Positions 15,867 to 24,558 of a stretch of DNA of 41,819 nucleotides are shown here, piece by piece. The stretch is from JBOGVZ01 sp050692985 (GTDB lineage Bacteria; Actinomycetota; UBA4738; CALAEC01), in NCBI GenBank assembly GCA_050692985.1, contig JBOGVZ010000080.1, positions 1-41,819 on the forward strand, in the 5' to 3' direction. The position numbers were made by a program, and so were the translations under genes. Position 1 is the stretch's first letter. Each line of letters begins with the position of its first letter. The notes beneath the pieces are model-generated. The model did no database searches and had not been told where the DNA came from. It saw only the letters and a program-made list of their open reading frames with translations.

Positions 15867-16238
15867 ATGGCTACCAGCGTGCTCATCGTCGACGACCAGG
15901 AACCCTTCCGCCTCGCCGCCCGCGCCGTGGTCGAGGCCACCGAGGGCTTCGAGGTGGCCGGGGAGGTGGAGAGCGGCGAGGCCTCCGTGGAGGCGGCCCG
16001 GGAGCTCCAGCCGGACCTGATCCTCATGGACGTGAACCTGCCCGGGATCGACGGCCTGGAGGCCACCCGGCAGATCCTGGCCGATGCCGGTCACCGCGTG
16101 GTGGTGCTCCTGGTCTCGACGTACGAGGCCGAGGAGTACGGACCCCGGGCAGCCGAGGTGGGCGCCGCCGCCTATATCCCCAAGTCGGAGTTCGACCCCG
16201 ACCGTCTGACCGACGCCTGGGCCGCGGCCTCCGGCTGA
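15867..16238 (+). CDS. Receiver-only (CheY-like) response regulator
   Basis: Single receiver domain of 123 residues with no output domain. It has the acidic pair Asp9-Asp10 (IVDDQ), phospho-acceptor Asp55 (LILMDVNLPG), Ser/Thr in LLVSTYEAEEY and the conserved lysine in YIPKSEF. ATG 15867 gives the usual short N terminus. It follows EF-G2 by 85 bases and converges with the five-kinase operon. Its last 67 bases overlap the 3' end of the first kinase on the other strand. A role as phosphate shuttle or sink for the kinases is inferred from position only. Confidence 0.85.
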   Translation: MATSVLIVDDQEPFRLAARAVVEATEGFEVAGEVESGEASVEAARELQPDLILMDVNLPGIDGLEATRQILADAGHRVVVLLVSTYEAEEYGPRAAEVGAAAYIPKSEFDPDRLTDAWAAASG

Positions 16239-18301
16239 ACGGGCACACTCGCCATCACGGTGGTGCCCGCTCCCGGCGCCGAGCGAACCTCCAGGCTTCC
16301 TCCCAAGGCTTCGAGCCGGTCCACCATGTTCTGGAGACCGGCTCCCCTCGGCGTCACGGCGGGGTCGAACCCGCCGCCGTCATCCTCCACCTCGAACGCC
16401 AGGCGGCCGCCACGCTCGGCCAGCCGGACGACGGCCCGGCTGGCCCCGGCGTACTTCGACACGTTCTGCAGCGCCTCCAGCACGCAGAAGTAGGCCGCCG
16501 CCTCCACCTCCTGGGGATAGCGCCCCACGCCGTCGGCCTCGATCGCCACGGGGAGGGGAACCTTCCGCGCCTGGGCCTCCAGCGCGGCCGTCAGTCCGCG
16601 ATCGGCCAGCGCCGGCGGGTAGATCCCCCGGGCCAGATCCCGCAGGTTCTCCAGGGCGTCCTGGGCCTCGGCCTTGGCCTGGCGGGCCATCTCCCCGGCC
16701 CGGGCTGGATCCTTCGGGCCGAGCGTCTCGATCAGCCGCAGCTTCACCGCCAGGGCCACGAGCTGCTGCTGCGCCCCATCGTGGATGTTCCGCTCCAGCC
16801 GCCGACGTTCGGTGTCCTGGGCGGCCACGATCCGCTGCCGGGAGGCCCGCAGCTCGTCCAGGTTCGCCCGGAGCTCCTCGGTCAGCCGCACGTTCCGAAG
16901 CACCAGGCCGGCCTGGGCGGCCAGGTCGGACAGGAGCTTCTCCTCGCTGGGAGAGAGCGTCTCGCCCCGGGGCTTGGCCACCGTGAGTGCCCCCAACAGT
17001 TCCCCCTGGTGTCGCACCGGGAGCGCCCGATCGGCATCGGGAAGCTCGGGGAGGACCTCGCCGGTCGCCTGCACGGCTGTGGGGTCGCCGTCGGGCCACG
17101 AGATCGACCGCCGGAGCTCCCGCCCGACGTGAAGCCACACCGCGGCTCGGGCCGCGCCGGTCCCCTCCCCCGCGATCCGGGCCATGCGGGGAAGCACGTC
17201 CTCGACGGAGTAGGCCCCGGCCAGCCGGTCGGAGAATTCCGAGAGCACCTCGTACGGCGTGGCCCGCTTGCCGTAGACCAGCCGGTTGGCGAACCGCTGG
17301 GCCCGGAGCCGCGCCGGGTGGAAGACCAGGGCCACCACCGCGGCGGCCACCCCGGGCAGGAGCAGCCCCCCGCGCCGGCCCAGGGCCGCGCCGATCCCCA
17401 CCACGATGCCGATGTACAGGGCGGTGACGAACGCGGCCAGGAGCCCGTAGACCACGGCCCTGTTGATGACCACGTCGATGTCGTACAGGCGATACTTCAG
17501 GATGGCGATGCCCGCGGCCACCGGGAGGGCGCCCACACCCAGGAGGACCAAAACCGCGGTGGCATCGGCGTAGATCCGGAGCAGGTTGGCCGGGAAGGTC
17601 ACTCCCATGGCGACCACGGCGAACACCCCGGCGGTGGCGATCCACTTCATCTGGGCCCGCTCCTCACCACGGGACCTCCGGTACCTGACGACGAGAGAGA
17701 CCACCGATGAAACGGCCGCGGCCAGGTACGCGGTCATCCCGGCCGAGAGGATCCCTTCGGCCGCGCCCGTGGCCACGGGGAGGGGAGTCGGGATCTGCCC
17801 GAACCCCTCCAGGCGGGGCTGGAGGGCGCCGCCGGCAGTGGCGACCGCCATGCCCGCGAACCCAAGAAGCGCCACCCACCGCCACCGAGGGGACGGCAAT
17901 CGCCCGCTGGGGAACAGGAGGAGCAGGAAGATCAGGAGGGATCCGGTGATCGGGATCCAGATCCACTCCCCCGACCACGCGCCCCAGTCGGCCCCGGGGA
18001 GGGATCCCGGATCAACCAGGAGCCCGCGCACCGCGTACTGCTGCCCGATCTCCTGGATGGCCGACAGGACGCCCACGCCGAGCAGGATCCAGCCGATGGG
18101 GTTCTCCGGCCGGCGGGAAGCCACCAGGGCCCCCACGGAGCCGAAGATGAACGCGAACGCGGCAACGAATCCCGGAGGTCCAAAGCTCCCCGGCGCGTCG
18201 AGTGCGCGGTTCCATACCAGCAGGGCCACCGCCACGGCGCCCCCGAACACGGCCACCCCCCACAGCGACCAGGCCAGCCGGGCGGCTGCTCTCGGCTTCA
18301 A
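16172..18301 (-). CDS. Sensor histidine kinase HK1 (about 10 TM, GAF-like, HisKA_3, HATPase_c)
   Basis: Membrane sensor kinase of 709 residues, last gene of the five-kinase operon. About ten hydrophobic helices fill residues 5-360, with VVRYRRSRGEERAQMKW and ILKYRLYDIDVVINRAVVYG between helices. A GAF-like segment follows, then the NarX/DesK-type H-box RRLERNIHDGAQQQLVALA (His507), N-box EALQNVSKYA, and G-boxes DDGGGFD and GAGLQNMVDRL. The start is TTG 18301, which overlaps the preceding stop (TTGA) and has AGGAG nine bases upstream. The last 22 codons lie antisense to the receiver gene at 15867-16238. All catalytic motifs are intact. Confidence 0.9.
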   Translation of the reverse strand: MKPRAAARLAWSLWGVAVFGGAVAVALLVWNRALDAPGSFGPPGFVAAFAFIFGSVGALVASRRPENPIGWILLGVGVLSAIQEIGQQYAVRGLLVDPGSLPGADWGAWSGEWIWIPITGSLLIFLLLLFPSGRLPSPRWRWVALLGFAGMAVATAGGALQPRLEGFGQIPTPLPVATGAAEGILSAGMTAYLAAAVSSVVSLVVRYRRSRGEERAQMKWIATAGVFAVVAMGVTFPANLLRIYADATAVLVLLGVGALPVAAGIAILKYRLYDIDVVINRAVVYGLLAAFVTALYIGIVVGIGAALGRRGGLLLPGVAAAVVALVFHPARLRAQRFANRLVYGKRATPYEVLSEFSDRLAGAYSVEDVLPRMARIAGEGTGAARAAVWLHVGRELRRSISWPDGDPTAVQATGEVLPELPDADRALPVRHQGELLGALTVAKPRGETLSPSEEKLLSDLAAQAGLVLRNVRLTEELRANLDELRASRQRIVAAQDTERRRLERNIHDGAQQQLVALAVKLRLIETLGPKDPARAGEMARQAKAEAQDALENLRDLARGIYPPALADRGLTAALEAQARKVPLPVAIEADGVGRYPQEVEAAAYFCVLEALQNVSKYAGASRAVVRLAERGGRLAFEVEDDGGGFDPAVTPRGAGLQNMVDRLEALGGSLEVRSAPGAGTTVMASVPVQPEAAAQASVRRSGSNSDLGI

Positions 18302-20342
18302 TGCACGGGCTCCTTCTCCTCCATCGGGATGCGGCCGGCGAGCGTGGTCCCACCTCGTGGCACCGAGGAGACCTCCAGGGCTCCTCCCAGTGCCTCCACC
18401 CGGTCGGCGATGCGGCGGCGGGCGGGGGTCCACCTTCCCCCGGCCGGCTGCTGGGCCCCGGCGTCGTCGGTGACGGAGAAGCCGAGCGTCCCGTCGCCGG
18501 CAACCAGGCGGATCGCCGCCCCGGTCGCTCCCCGGTCGACCGCCTCCGCCAGGGCCTCGACCACGCAGAAGTAGATCCCCGCCTCCGCCTCCTCCGAGAA
18601 CCGCTCCACTCCGGCGGCGTCGACCTCCACCGCGATGGGCACCTTGCGCACCTGGGCCTCCAGGGCCGCGGCCAGGCCCCGGTCCGCCAGCAGCGGGGGG
18701 AAGATGCCTCGGGCGAACTCCCGGAGCTCCTCCAGGGTCGACCGCGCCCGCTCCTGGAGGGATTCGAGCAGCCGGGTGGCGATGTCGGGCTCGGTCCCCA
18801 GGACTCGCTCGGCCTCCTCCAGCCTGGCGGCCATGTCCCGGAGGCCGCGCTCCGGTCCCTCCTCGATGGTCCGCTCCAGCCGGCGTCGCTCCTCGTCGGC
18901 GGCGGTGAGGAGGCGGCGCTGCGACTCCCGCAGGGACGCCGCCTTGGCGGCGATCTCCTCCAGGCGGCCCCGGAGCTCCACGTTCAGCCGGACGTTGTGG
19001 AGGGCCAGCCCGGCCTGCGCGGCCAGGTCCCGGAGCAGGGTCTCCTCCGCGGGGCGGAGGGGATCGCCGGGGGCCTTGGCCACGGCGATCTCCCCAACCG
19101 GCTCGCCCCGGTGGGTGACCGCGACGGTGTGCTCATCGGGGCCCGGAGGGGTGTCGTGGGGCCAGGTCACGGTGCGGGGGGCCCCTCCCCAAGCTCCAGG
19201 GTCACCCGGGCCCGGGTCGCCCCCACGCCCCGGGCGGCGGCCTCGGCCATCCGGGGCAGGACCTCTTGCATCTCCAGGGCTCCCCCCATCCGGGAGGAGA
19301 ACCCCGCCATGACCTCGTAGGGGGTGGCCCGGGCCCCGTACACCAGGCGGTTGGCCATGTGCTGGACGCGCCCCCGGACGGGCTGGAAGGCCACGGCTAC
19401 CACGGCGGTGGCGGCTATCGACAGGGCCAGGTTGGGTTCGTCGCCGGCGCCGACGGCGCTCCCGATCCCCACCACCACCCCGATGTACACGGCGGTGATG
19501 AAGGCGGCCAACGAGCCGTACACCAGGGTCTTGTTGATGACCACGTCGATGTCGTACAGGCGGTACTTGAGGACGGCGATGCCCACGGCCACGGCGATCG
19601 CCCCCACTCCGGTCGGGTAGACGACCAGCGGGGCCAGGTCGCTCTCGGACACCAGGCCCGCGCTGGCCAGTCCTCCTCCCACCGCAGCCAGCACGATCCA
19701 ACCGACCGCGAACGTGAACCACTTCATCTGAAGGCGCTCCTCGCCCCGGGAGCGCCGGTACCGGAGGACGACGGAGACGAACGCCACCACCGCGGTCGCC
19801 GCCACGATGGGGAACAGGGTGGGGGCCACCCGCTCGAGCGGCTCGAGTCCCCGGATGTGGATGGGGTTCCGGACCCCCGGACAGCAATCCAGCACCCCCG
19901 GGGTGAGGGCGAACACGGCGCCGAGCGCCGCGAGCTCGGCGAGGGCGAAGATGCCGAACCTCCGCCAACGTGGAGAGACGAACCGCCCGGTGGGGAAAAG
20001 CAGGGGGAGGAAGATGAGCAACCCGCCGAATACGACGACGTTGGTGAGCGAGCTGGCCCAACCGAACCAGGCCCTTCCGGGGAGACCGAGGATGGCGTAC
20101 GACGCCGTGACCTCTCCCACCGGGACGGTCACGCCGAGGAGCAGCAGGAGCCTGCCGATGGCATTTCCGGGCCTGCTCCACAGGATCAGGAGCCCCATGA
20201 CCGTGTAGGCCAGGAAGGCCCCGGAGAAGAGGGCCCCGAACAGGTCGTCCTGTCGCATCGACAGCACGATGGCCGCCGGCGTCGCCACCGCCGCGACCAC
20301 CGTGGCCGCCAGCAGCGAGAGTTGCCGCGCCCGACCGCTCAT
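18298..20342 (-). pseudogene. HK2: frameshifted, degenerate histidine kinase paralogue
   Basis: Related to its neighbours along the whole length but broken. The first frame starts at ATG 20342 (ATGA overlap with HK3), covers the membrane region and the start of the GAF-like region, and stops at 19167. The rest continues in the -1 frame from about 19182 to the stop at 18298. The shift falls in a run of four G, A, four G and six C (minus strand). The catalytic part is also eroded: the H-box reads RTIEEGPERGL (Glu for His, codon 18864-18862), the N-box EALAEAVDRG lacks Asn, and the G1 box reads DDAGAQQ. Even with a sequencing error at the shift, it could not act as a kinase. The membrane part resembles HK3 closely. 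Confidence 0.85.
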
Positions 20343-22465
20343 CCGACCGGCTCCCGTTGGTGCACCGGGATCGTCCCCGTCACCGTGGTCCCCCGCCCGG
20401 GGGTGGAATCGATCCGCACCACGCCGCCCAGGGCCGCCAGGCGGTCCCTCATGTTGGTCAGCCCCGAACCCGGCGGCCTCCCCCCGGGATCGAACCCCTT
20501 GCCGTCGTCCGAGACCTCGAACCTGAGGCCGCCACCCTCTTCCGCGAGCCGGACCCGCACCCGGGAGGCCTCCGCATGCTTCGCAGCGTTCTGGAGGGCC
20601 TCCAGCACGCAGAAGTAGGCGGCGGCCTCCACCTCCAGGGGATAGCGAGGCAGCCCGTCCGCCTCCACCACGACCGCCAGCGGAGCCTTCACCACCTGGG
20701 CCCGGATGGCCGCCGCGGGTCCTTGCCCCTCCAGCAGCGGGGGGTAGATGCCCCGGGCGAGGTCGCGGAGCTCCGACAGGGCGTCGGTGGCGGCACGGAC
20801 GAGGCCTTCAACCAGGGGTCGGGCCTTCTGGGGGTCCTTGGTGACCATGGACCGGGCCAGGTTCAGCTGGATCGCCAGGGCCACCAGGTGCTGCTGAGCC
20901 CCGTCGTGGATGTTCCGCTCGAGCTTGCGCCGCTCGGCGTCCTGGGTGGCCACCAGCCGCCGCCGGGAGGCTCGAAGCCGCTCGGCCAGGCCGGACACCT
21001 CCTCCACTCGGGCCCGGAGCTCCTCGGTGAGCCGGACGTTGCGGAGCACCAGCCCGGCCTGAGAGGCCAGGTCCCGGACGACGGCATCCTCCTGGGGACG
21101 GATGGGGTCGCCGGGGACCTTGGTCACCGCCAGGGCCCCCAGGACCTCGCCCCGGTGGCGGACCGGCAGGGTGCGATGGGCCCCCGGGACGTCGGGGACC
21201 TGGCCCCCGGCCAGGGGTAGCGCCTCCGCGTCCCCGTTCTCCGAGGGCCACCGGGCCGACTCCCGGAGCTCGTCCCCCACCCGGAGCCACACGGAGGCGG
21301 CTCGGGCTCCGGTCCCATCCGCCACCACGCGGGCCATCCGCTGGAGGACGTCCTCCGAGGCGTACGACCCGGCCACCCGATCGCTGAAGCGAGCGAGGAG
21401 CTCGTACGGGGAAGCCCGCCTGCCGTACACCAGGCGGTTGGCCAGCCGCTGGACGCGCTCCCGGACCGGCTGGAAGGCCACGGCGACCACCGCGGTGGCG
21501 GCGATGGACAGCGCCAGGCTGGGCTCGTCCCCGGCGCCGATGGCGCTGCCGATCCCCACCACCACCCCCACGTACACCGCGGTGATGAACCCGGCCAGGA
21601 GCCCATACACCAGGGTCTTGTTGATGACCAGGTCGATGTCGTACAGGCGGTACTTCAGGATGGCGATCCCCGCCGAGATAGGAAGGAACGCAAGGATCAG
21701 GCCGAAGACCACATTCCCGATGACCTCGAAGGTGGCCGGGATGAGGTCCCCGAGAGGGACGAGCAGCAGGAGGGCGGCCGCGAAGGCGAACCACTTGAGC
21801 TGCTGCCGCTCCTCTCCGTGGGATCGCCGGTAGCGGACCACCACCGATGCCACCGCGGCCAGGAGCGTCGCCCCAAGGATGGCGAACAGGGCGCCCCCGA
21901 TCGTGGTCTCCTCGATGTTCCCCACCGCCTCGACCCCGATGGGAGTCCGCACCACGACGCGGCGCGCATCCTGGAGCTCGTACGTGGGATTGAGCATCGC
22001 GAGCACCGTGGTCGTCACGGCACCGATGACGGCCACCCACAGCACGGGCAGCCATCGCGGAGAGGGTGGCCTCCCGCTCGGAAAGAGCAAGGGCGTGAGG
22101 AGGAGGACGCCGAACAACATCGGGTACCACCACCACCCGGCGAGCCACGCTGCCCACGCCTCACCCGGCAGGGACCCCGGGTCCGTCAGCAGCGCGTAGT
22201 GGACGTATTCCTGTGCCGCCCACCCGATGCCGGCGACCAGGCCGATCCCGGAGAAGAGCCAGCCGACGCGGTGTCTCGGGTAGCGGGACACGATCAGCGC
22301 GCCGACGGCGGCGAATGCCGTGAACGACAGGATGAGGGGCCCGGCCTCGGCCGGGTTCTGGATGTTCCCGTTCGCCACGCCGAGACCCACCGCCACGGCC
22401 ACGGCCACCGCGAACACGCCGCCGATCGCGACTGCGATCCACCGTCCGCGGATGGATCTGCTCAC
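20339..22465 (-). CDS. Sensor histidine kinase HK3 (about 10 TM, GAF-like, HisKA_3, HATPase_c)
   Basis: Membrane sensor kinase of 708 residues with the same layout as HK1. The phospho-acceptor is His520 in NIHDGAQQHLVALA, the N-box is EALQNAAKHAEAS, and the G-boxes are DDGKGFDPG and GSGLTNMRDRLAALGG. Before the H-box is a coiled stretch (RLTEELRARVEEVSGLAERL), slightly longer than in the other kinases. GTG 22465 overlaps the HK4 stop (GTGA). The segment around VINKTLVYG to VAFQPVRERVQ is nearly identical to HK2, which marks a fairly recent duplication. Catalytic residues are complete. Confidence 0.9.
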   Translation of the reverse strand: MSRSIRGRWIAVAIGGVFAVAVAVAVGLGVANGNIQNPAEAGPLILSFTAFAAVGALIVSRYPRHRVGWLFSGIGLVAGIGWAAQEYVHYALLTDPGSLPGEAWAAWLAGWWWYPMLFGVLLLTPLLFPSGRPPSPRWLPVLWVAVIGAVTTTVLAMLNPTYELQDARRVVVRTPIGVEAVGNIEETTIGGALFAILGATLLAAVASVVVRYRRSHGEERQQLKWFAFAAALLLLVPLGDLIPATFEVIGNVVFGLILAFLPISAGIAILKYRLYDIDLVINKTLVYGLLAGFITAVYVGVVVGIGSAIGAGDEPSLALSIAATAVVAVAFQPVRERVQRLANRLVYGRRASPYELLARFSDRVAGSYASEDVLQRMARVVADGTGARAASVWLRVGDELRESARWPSENGDAEALPLAGGQVPDVPGAHRTLPVRHRGEVLGALAVTKVPGDPIRPQEDAVVRDLASQAGLVLRNVRLTEELRARVEEVSGLAERLRASRRRLVATQDAERRKLERNIHDGAQQHLVALAIQLNLARSMVTKDPQKARPLVEGLVRAATDALSELRDLARGIYPPLLEGQGPAAAIRAQVVKAPLAVVVEADGLPRYPLEVEAAAYFCVLEALQNAAKHAEASRVRVRLAEEGGGLRFEVSDDGKGFDPGGRPPGSGLTNMRDRLAALGGVVRIDSTPGRGTTVTGTIPVHQREPVG

Positions 22466-24558
22466 CGGCCCCCTCCGTCCACGGGCAGGCGTCCGGAGAC
22501 CCTGGTCCCCTGGCCGGGAACGGATCGCACCTCCAGCGTGCCGCTGAGAGCCTCGACGCGGTCGGCCATGTTCTGGAGGCCCGAGCCGCTGGGGGTGGTG
22601 GCGGGGTCGAAGCCCCGGCCGTCGTCGGTAACGGAGAATCGCAGCTGCCCGTCGCCGGCCTGGAGGCGGACCTGGACCCGGGAGGCCTCCGCGTATTTGG
22701 CCGCGTTCTGGAGGGCCTCCAGCACGCAGAAGTACACCGCGGCCTCGGCCTCCTGCGGGAACCGCCCCACCCCGTTGCCCTCGACCTCGACCGGGACCGG
22801 GCTCTTGCGGGCCTGAGCCTCCAGGGCGGCCACCAGCCCCCTGTCGGCCAGGAGCGGTGGGTAGATCCCCCGGGCCAGGTCGCGGAGGTCCCCCAGCGCT
22901 TCCTGCACCTCGCCCTGGAGCCGATCGAGCATCTCCGTCGCCTTTGCCACGTCCTTCTCCGCCAGGGTCCGGGCCAGCCGGAGGTTGACGGCCAGGGCCA
23001 CCAGCTGCTGCTGGGCCCCGTCGTGGATGTCCCGCTCCAGGCGCCGTCGCTCCTCGTCCTGAGCGGACACCAGGCGCTTGCGGGAGGCCCGCAGCTCCTC
23101 GATCAGCCGGACGTTCCGCAGCACGAGCCCCGCGTGTTGCGCGAGGTCGCGGACGAGCTTCTCCTTCGACGGGGTCATGGGGTCGCTGGCGGGCATCGAG
23201 ACACTGAGCGCGCCAAGGAGCTCCCTCTGGTGTCGCACCTCGGCGGCGTGCTCCCGTCCGGGGAACGCCGGCAGTGCGTCGTCTCTCATGGGAAGCGGCC
23301 CCTCCGGGACCGGTGCCTCGGGCCACACTCCCGAGGGCCTGAGCTCTCCCCCGACCCGCAACCAGATCAGGGCCCTGGTCGCGCCCGTGGCCGTCCCCAG
23401 CACCTCCGCCATCCGGGGCAGCACCTCGTCGGTCGAGTACTCGCCCGCCATCCGGCCCCCGAACGTCGCCAGAACCTCATACGGGTTCGCCCGTCCACCG
23501 AAGACGACCCGGTCGGCGATGCGGCGCGACAACCGCCACAGGGGCGCGGTGAGCGCGCCGACCAGGAAGGCAGCCAGGAGGGCGAGCGTGGCTCCGCCCG
23601 GAGCGCCGGTCTGCGCCCCCGCGACGAACCTCCCGAGGATACCGGCGGCGACCAGGAACACCGCCGTGAGCAGGACGGCCAGGATCCCGTAGACGACCGT
23701 CTTCCGGATCACGACGTCGACCTCGAGCAGCCGGTAGCGAAGCATGGCCACGCCGATCGCCGCCGGTACTCCGATCCCCATGAGGGCGAACGTGGCCAGG
23801 AAAAGGGCTTCCGTCACGAACGCGCCTTCGCCCAGGGTGGCTCCGGCGGCGGCCGACGCCGCGAGGCAGACGGCAGCGGCGACGGTGGCGTACACGAACA
23901 GGCGCAGCTTCTGCCGCTCCTCCCCTCCGGACCGTCGGTAGCGGTGAACCAGGGCGGCCACCGACGCCAGGGCAGCGAACACCAATACGATGGCCAGGGC
24001 GGTCTCGATGACCTCGAGGGCCCGGGTGGGCCCAAGCGCATCGACCCCGGTGGGGTTCTCGATCCCGAGGCGGTACCCCGTGTCCAGGGGTCCTGGCCGC
24101 AGGATCGCCCCGAGGATCAAGACGGTGGTCAGCCCGACGATCAGCGGCGGTAGGAACCGCCATCCTCGGGCGTGGACCCGGCCGGTGGGATAGAGCGCGA
24201 CCATGAGCAACACTGCCCCGGTGACGACGTTGAAGGTCCAGTTCGTGACCCACGCGGCGGCCGTTCCGAAGGAAAGGCCCCCCGGGCGCGTAATGAACGA
24301 GTAACGGACGTACTCAACGGTGAAGCCCGAAACCAGGAAAGCGATCCCGATCACCATCAGGAGCCACCCGACCCTGTTCTCCGGCCGCCGCGACGCGACC
24401 ACGGTCCCCACCGACGTGTAGCCGAGGACCATCGCGATGGCGAAGTAGAGGAACGGATCGCCGAAGCTCCCGTTCAGGACCATCAGGATCAGCGTGGTGG
24501 CGAAGACCAGGGCGGCGATCGCGGCGATCGCCCACGGCAGGCGCGCCCGAGGGGTCAC
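22462..24558 (-). CDS. Sensor histidine kinase HK4 (about 10 TM, GAF-like, HisKA_3, HATPase_c)
   Basis: Membrane sensor kinase of 698 residues. The membrane region is the most divergent of the five: RYRLLEVDVVIRKTVVYG replaces the KYRLYDID version, and the loop after helix 9 carries AGAQTGAPGG. The catalytic half is intact, with His512 in DIHDGAQQQLVALAV, N-box ALQNAAKYAEAS, and G-boxes DDGRGFDPATT and GSGLQNMADRVEALSG. GTG 24558 overlaps the HK5 stop (GTGA). The kinase half is closest to HK5, while the different sensor half suggests a different input. Confidence 0.9.
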   Translation of the reverse strand: MTPRARLPWAIAAIAALVFATTLILMVLNGSFGDPFLYFAIAMVLGYTSVGTVVASRRPENRVGWLLMVIGIAFLVSGFTVEYVRYSFITRPGGLSFGTAAAWVTNWTFNVVTGAVLLMVALYPTGRVHARGWRFLPPLIVGLTTVLILGAILRPGPLDTGYRLGIENPTGVDALGPTRALEVIETALAIVLVFAALASVAALVHRYRRSGGEERQKLRLFVYATVAAAVCLAASAAAGATLGEGAFVTEALFLATFALMGIGVPAAIGVAMLRYRLLEVDVVIRKTVVYGILAVLLTAVFLVAAGILGRFVAGAQTGAPGGATLALLAAFLVGALTAPLWRLSRRIADRVVFGGRANPYEVLATFGGRMAGEYSTDEVLPRMAEVLGTATGATRALIWLRVGGELRPSGVWPEAPVPEGPLPMRDDALPAFPGREHAAEVRHQRELLGALSVSMPASDPMTPSKEKLVRDLAQHAGLVLRNVRLIEELRASRKRLVSAQDEERRRLERDIHDGAQQQLVALAVNLRLARTLAEKDVAKATEMLDRLQGEVQEALGDLRDLARGIYPPLLADRGLVAALEAQARKSPVPVEVEGNGVGRFPQEAEAAVYFCVLEALQNAAKYAEASRVQVRLQAGDGQLRFSVTDDGRGFDPATTPSGSGLQNMADRVEALSGTLEVRSVPGQGTRVSGRLPVDGGGR

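Noticed and set aside
19160..19195. Programmed -1 frameshift to make full-length HK2
   Set aside because: The run GGGG-CCCCCC does not form a proper X-XXY-YYZ slippery heptamer in the zero frame, and the downstream catalytic motifs are dead, so decay or a sequencing indel is more likely.
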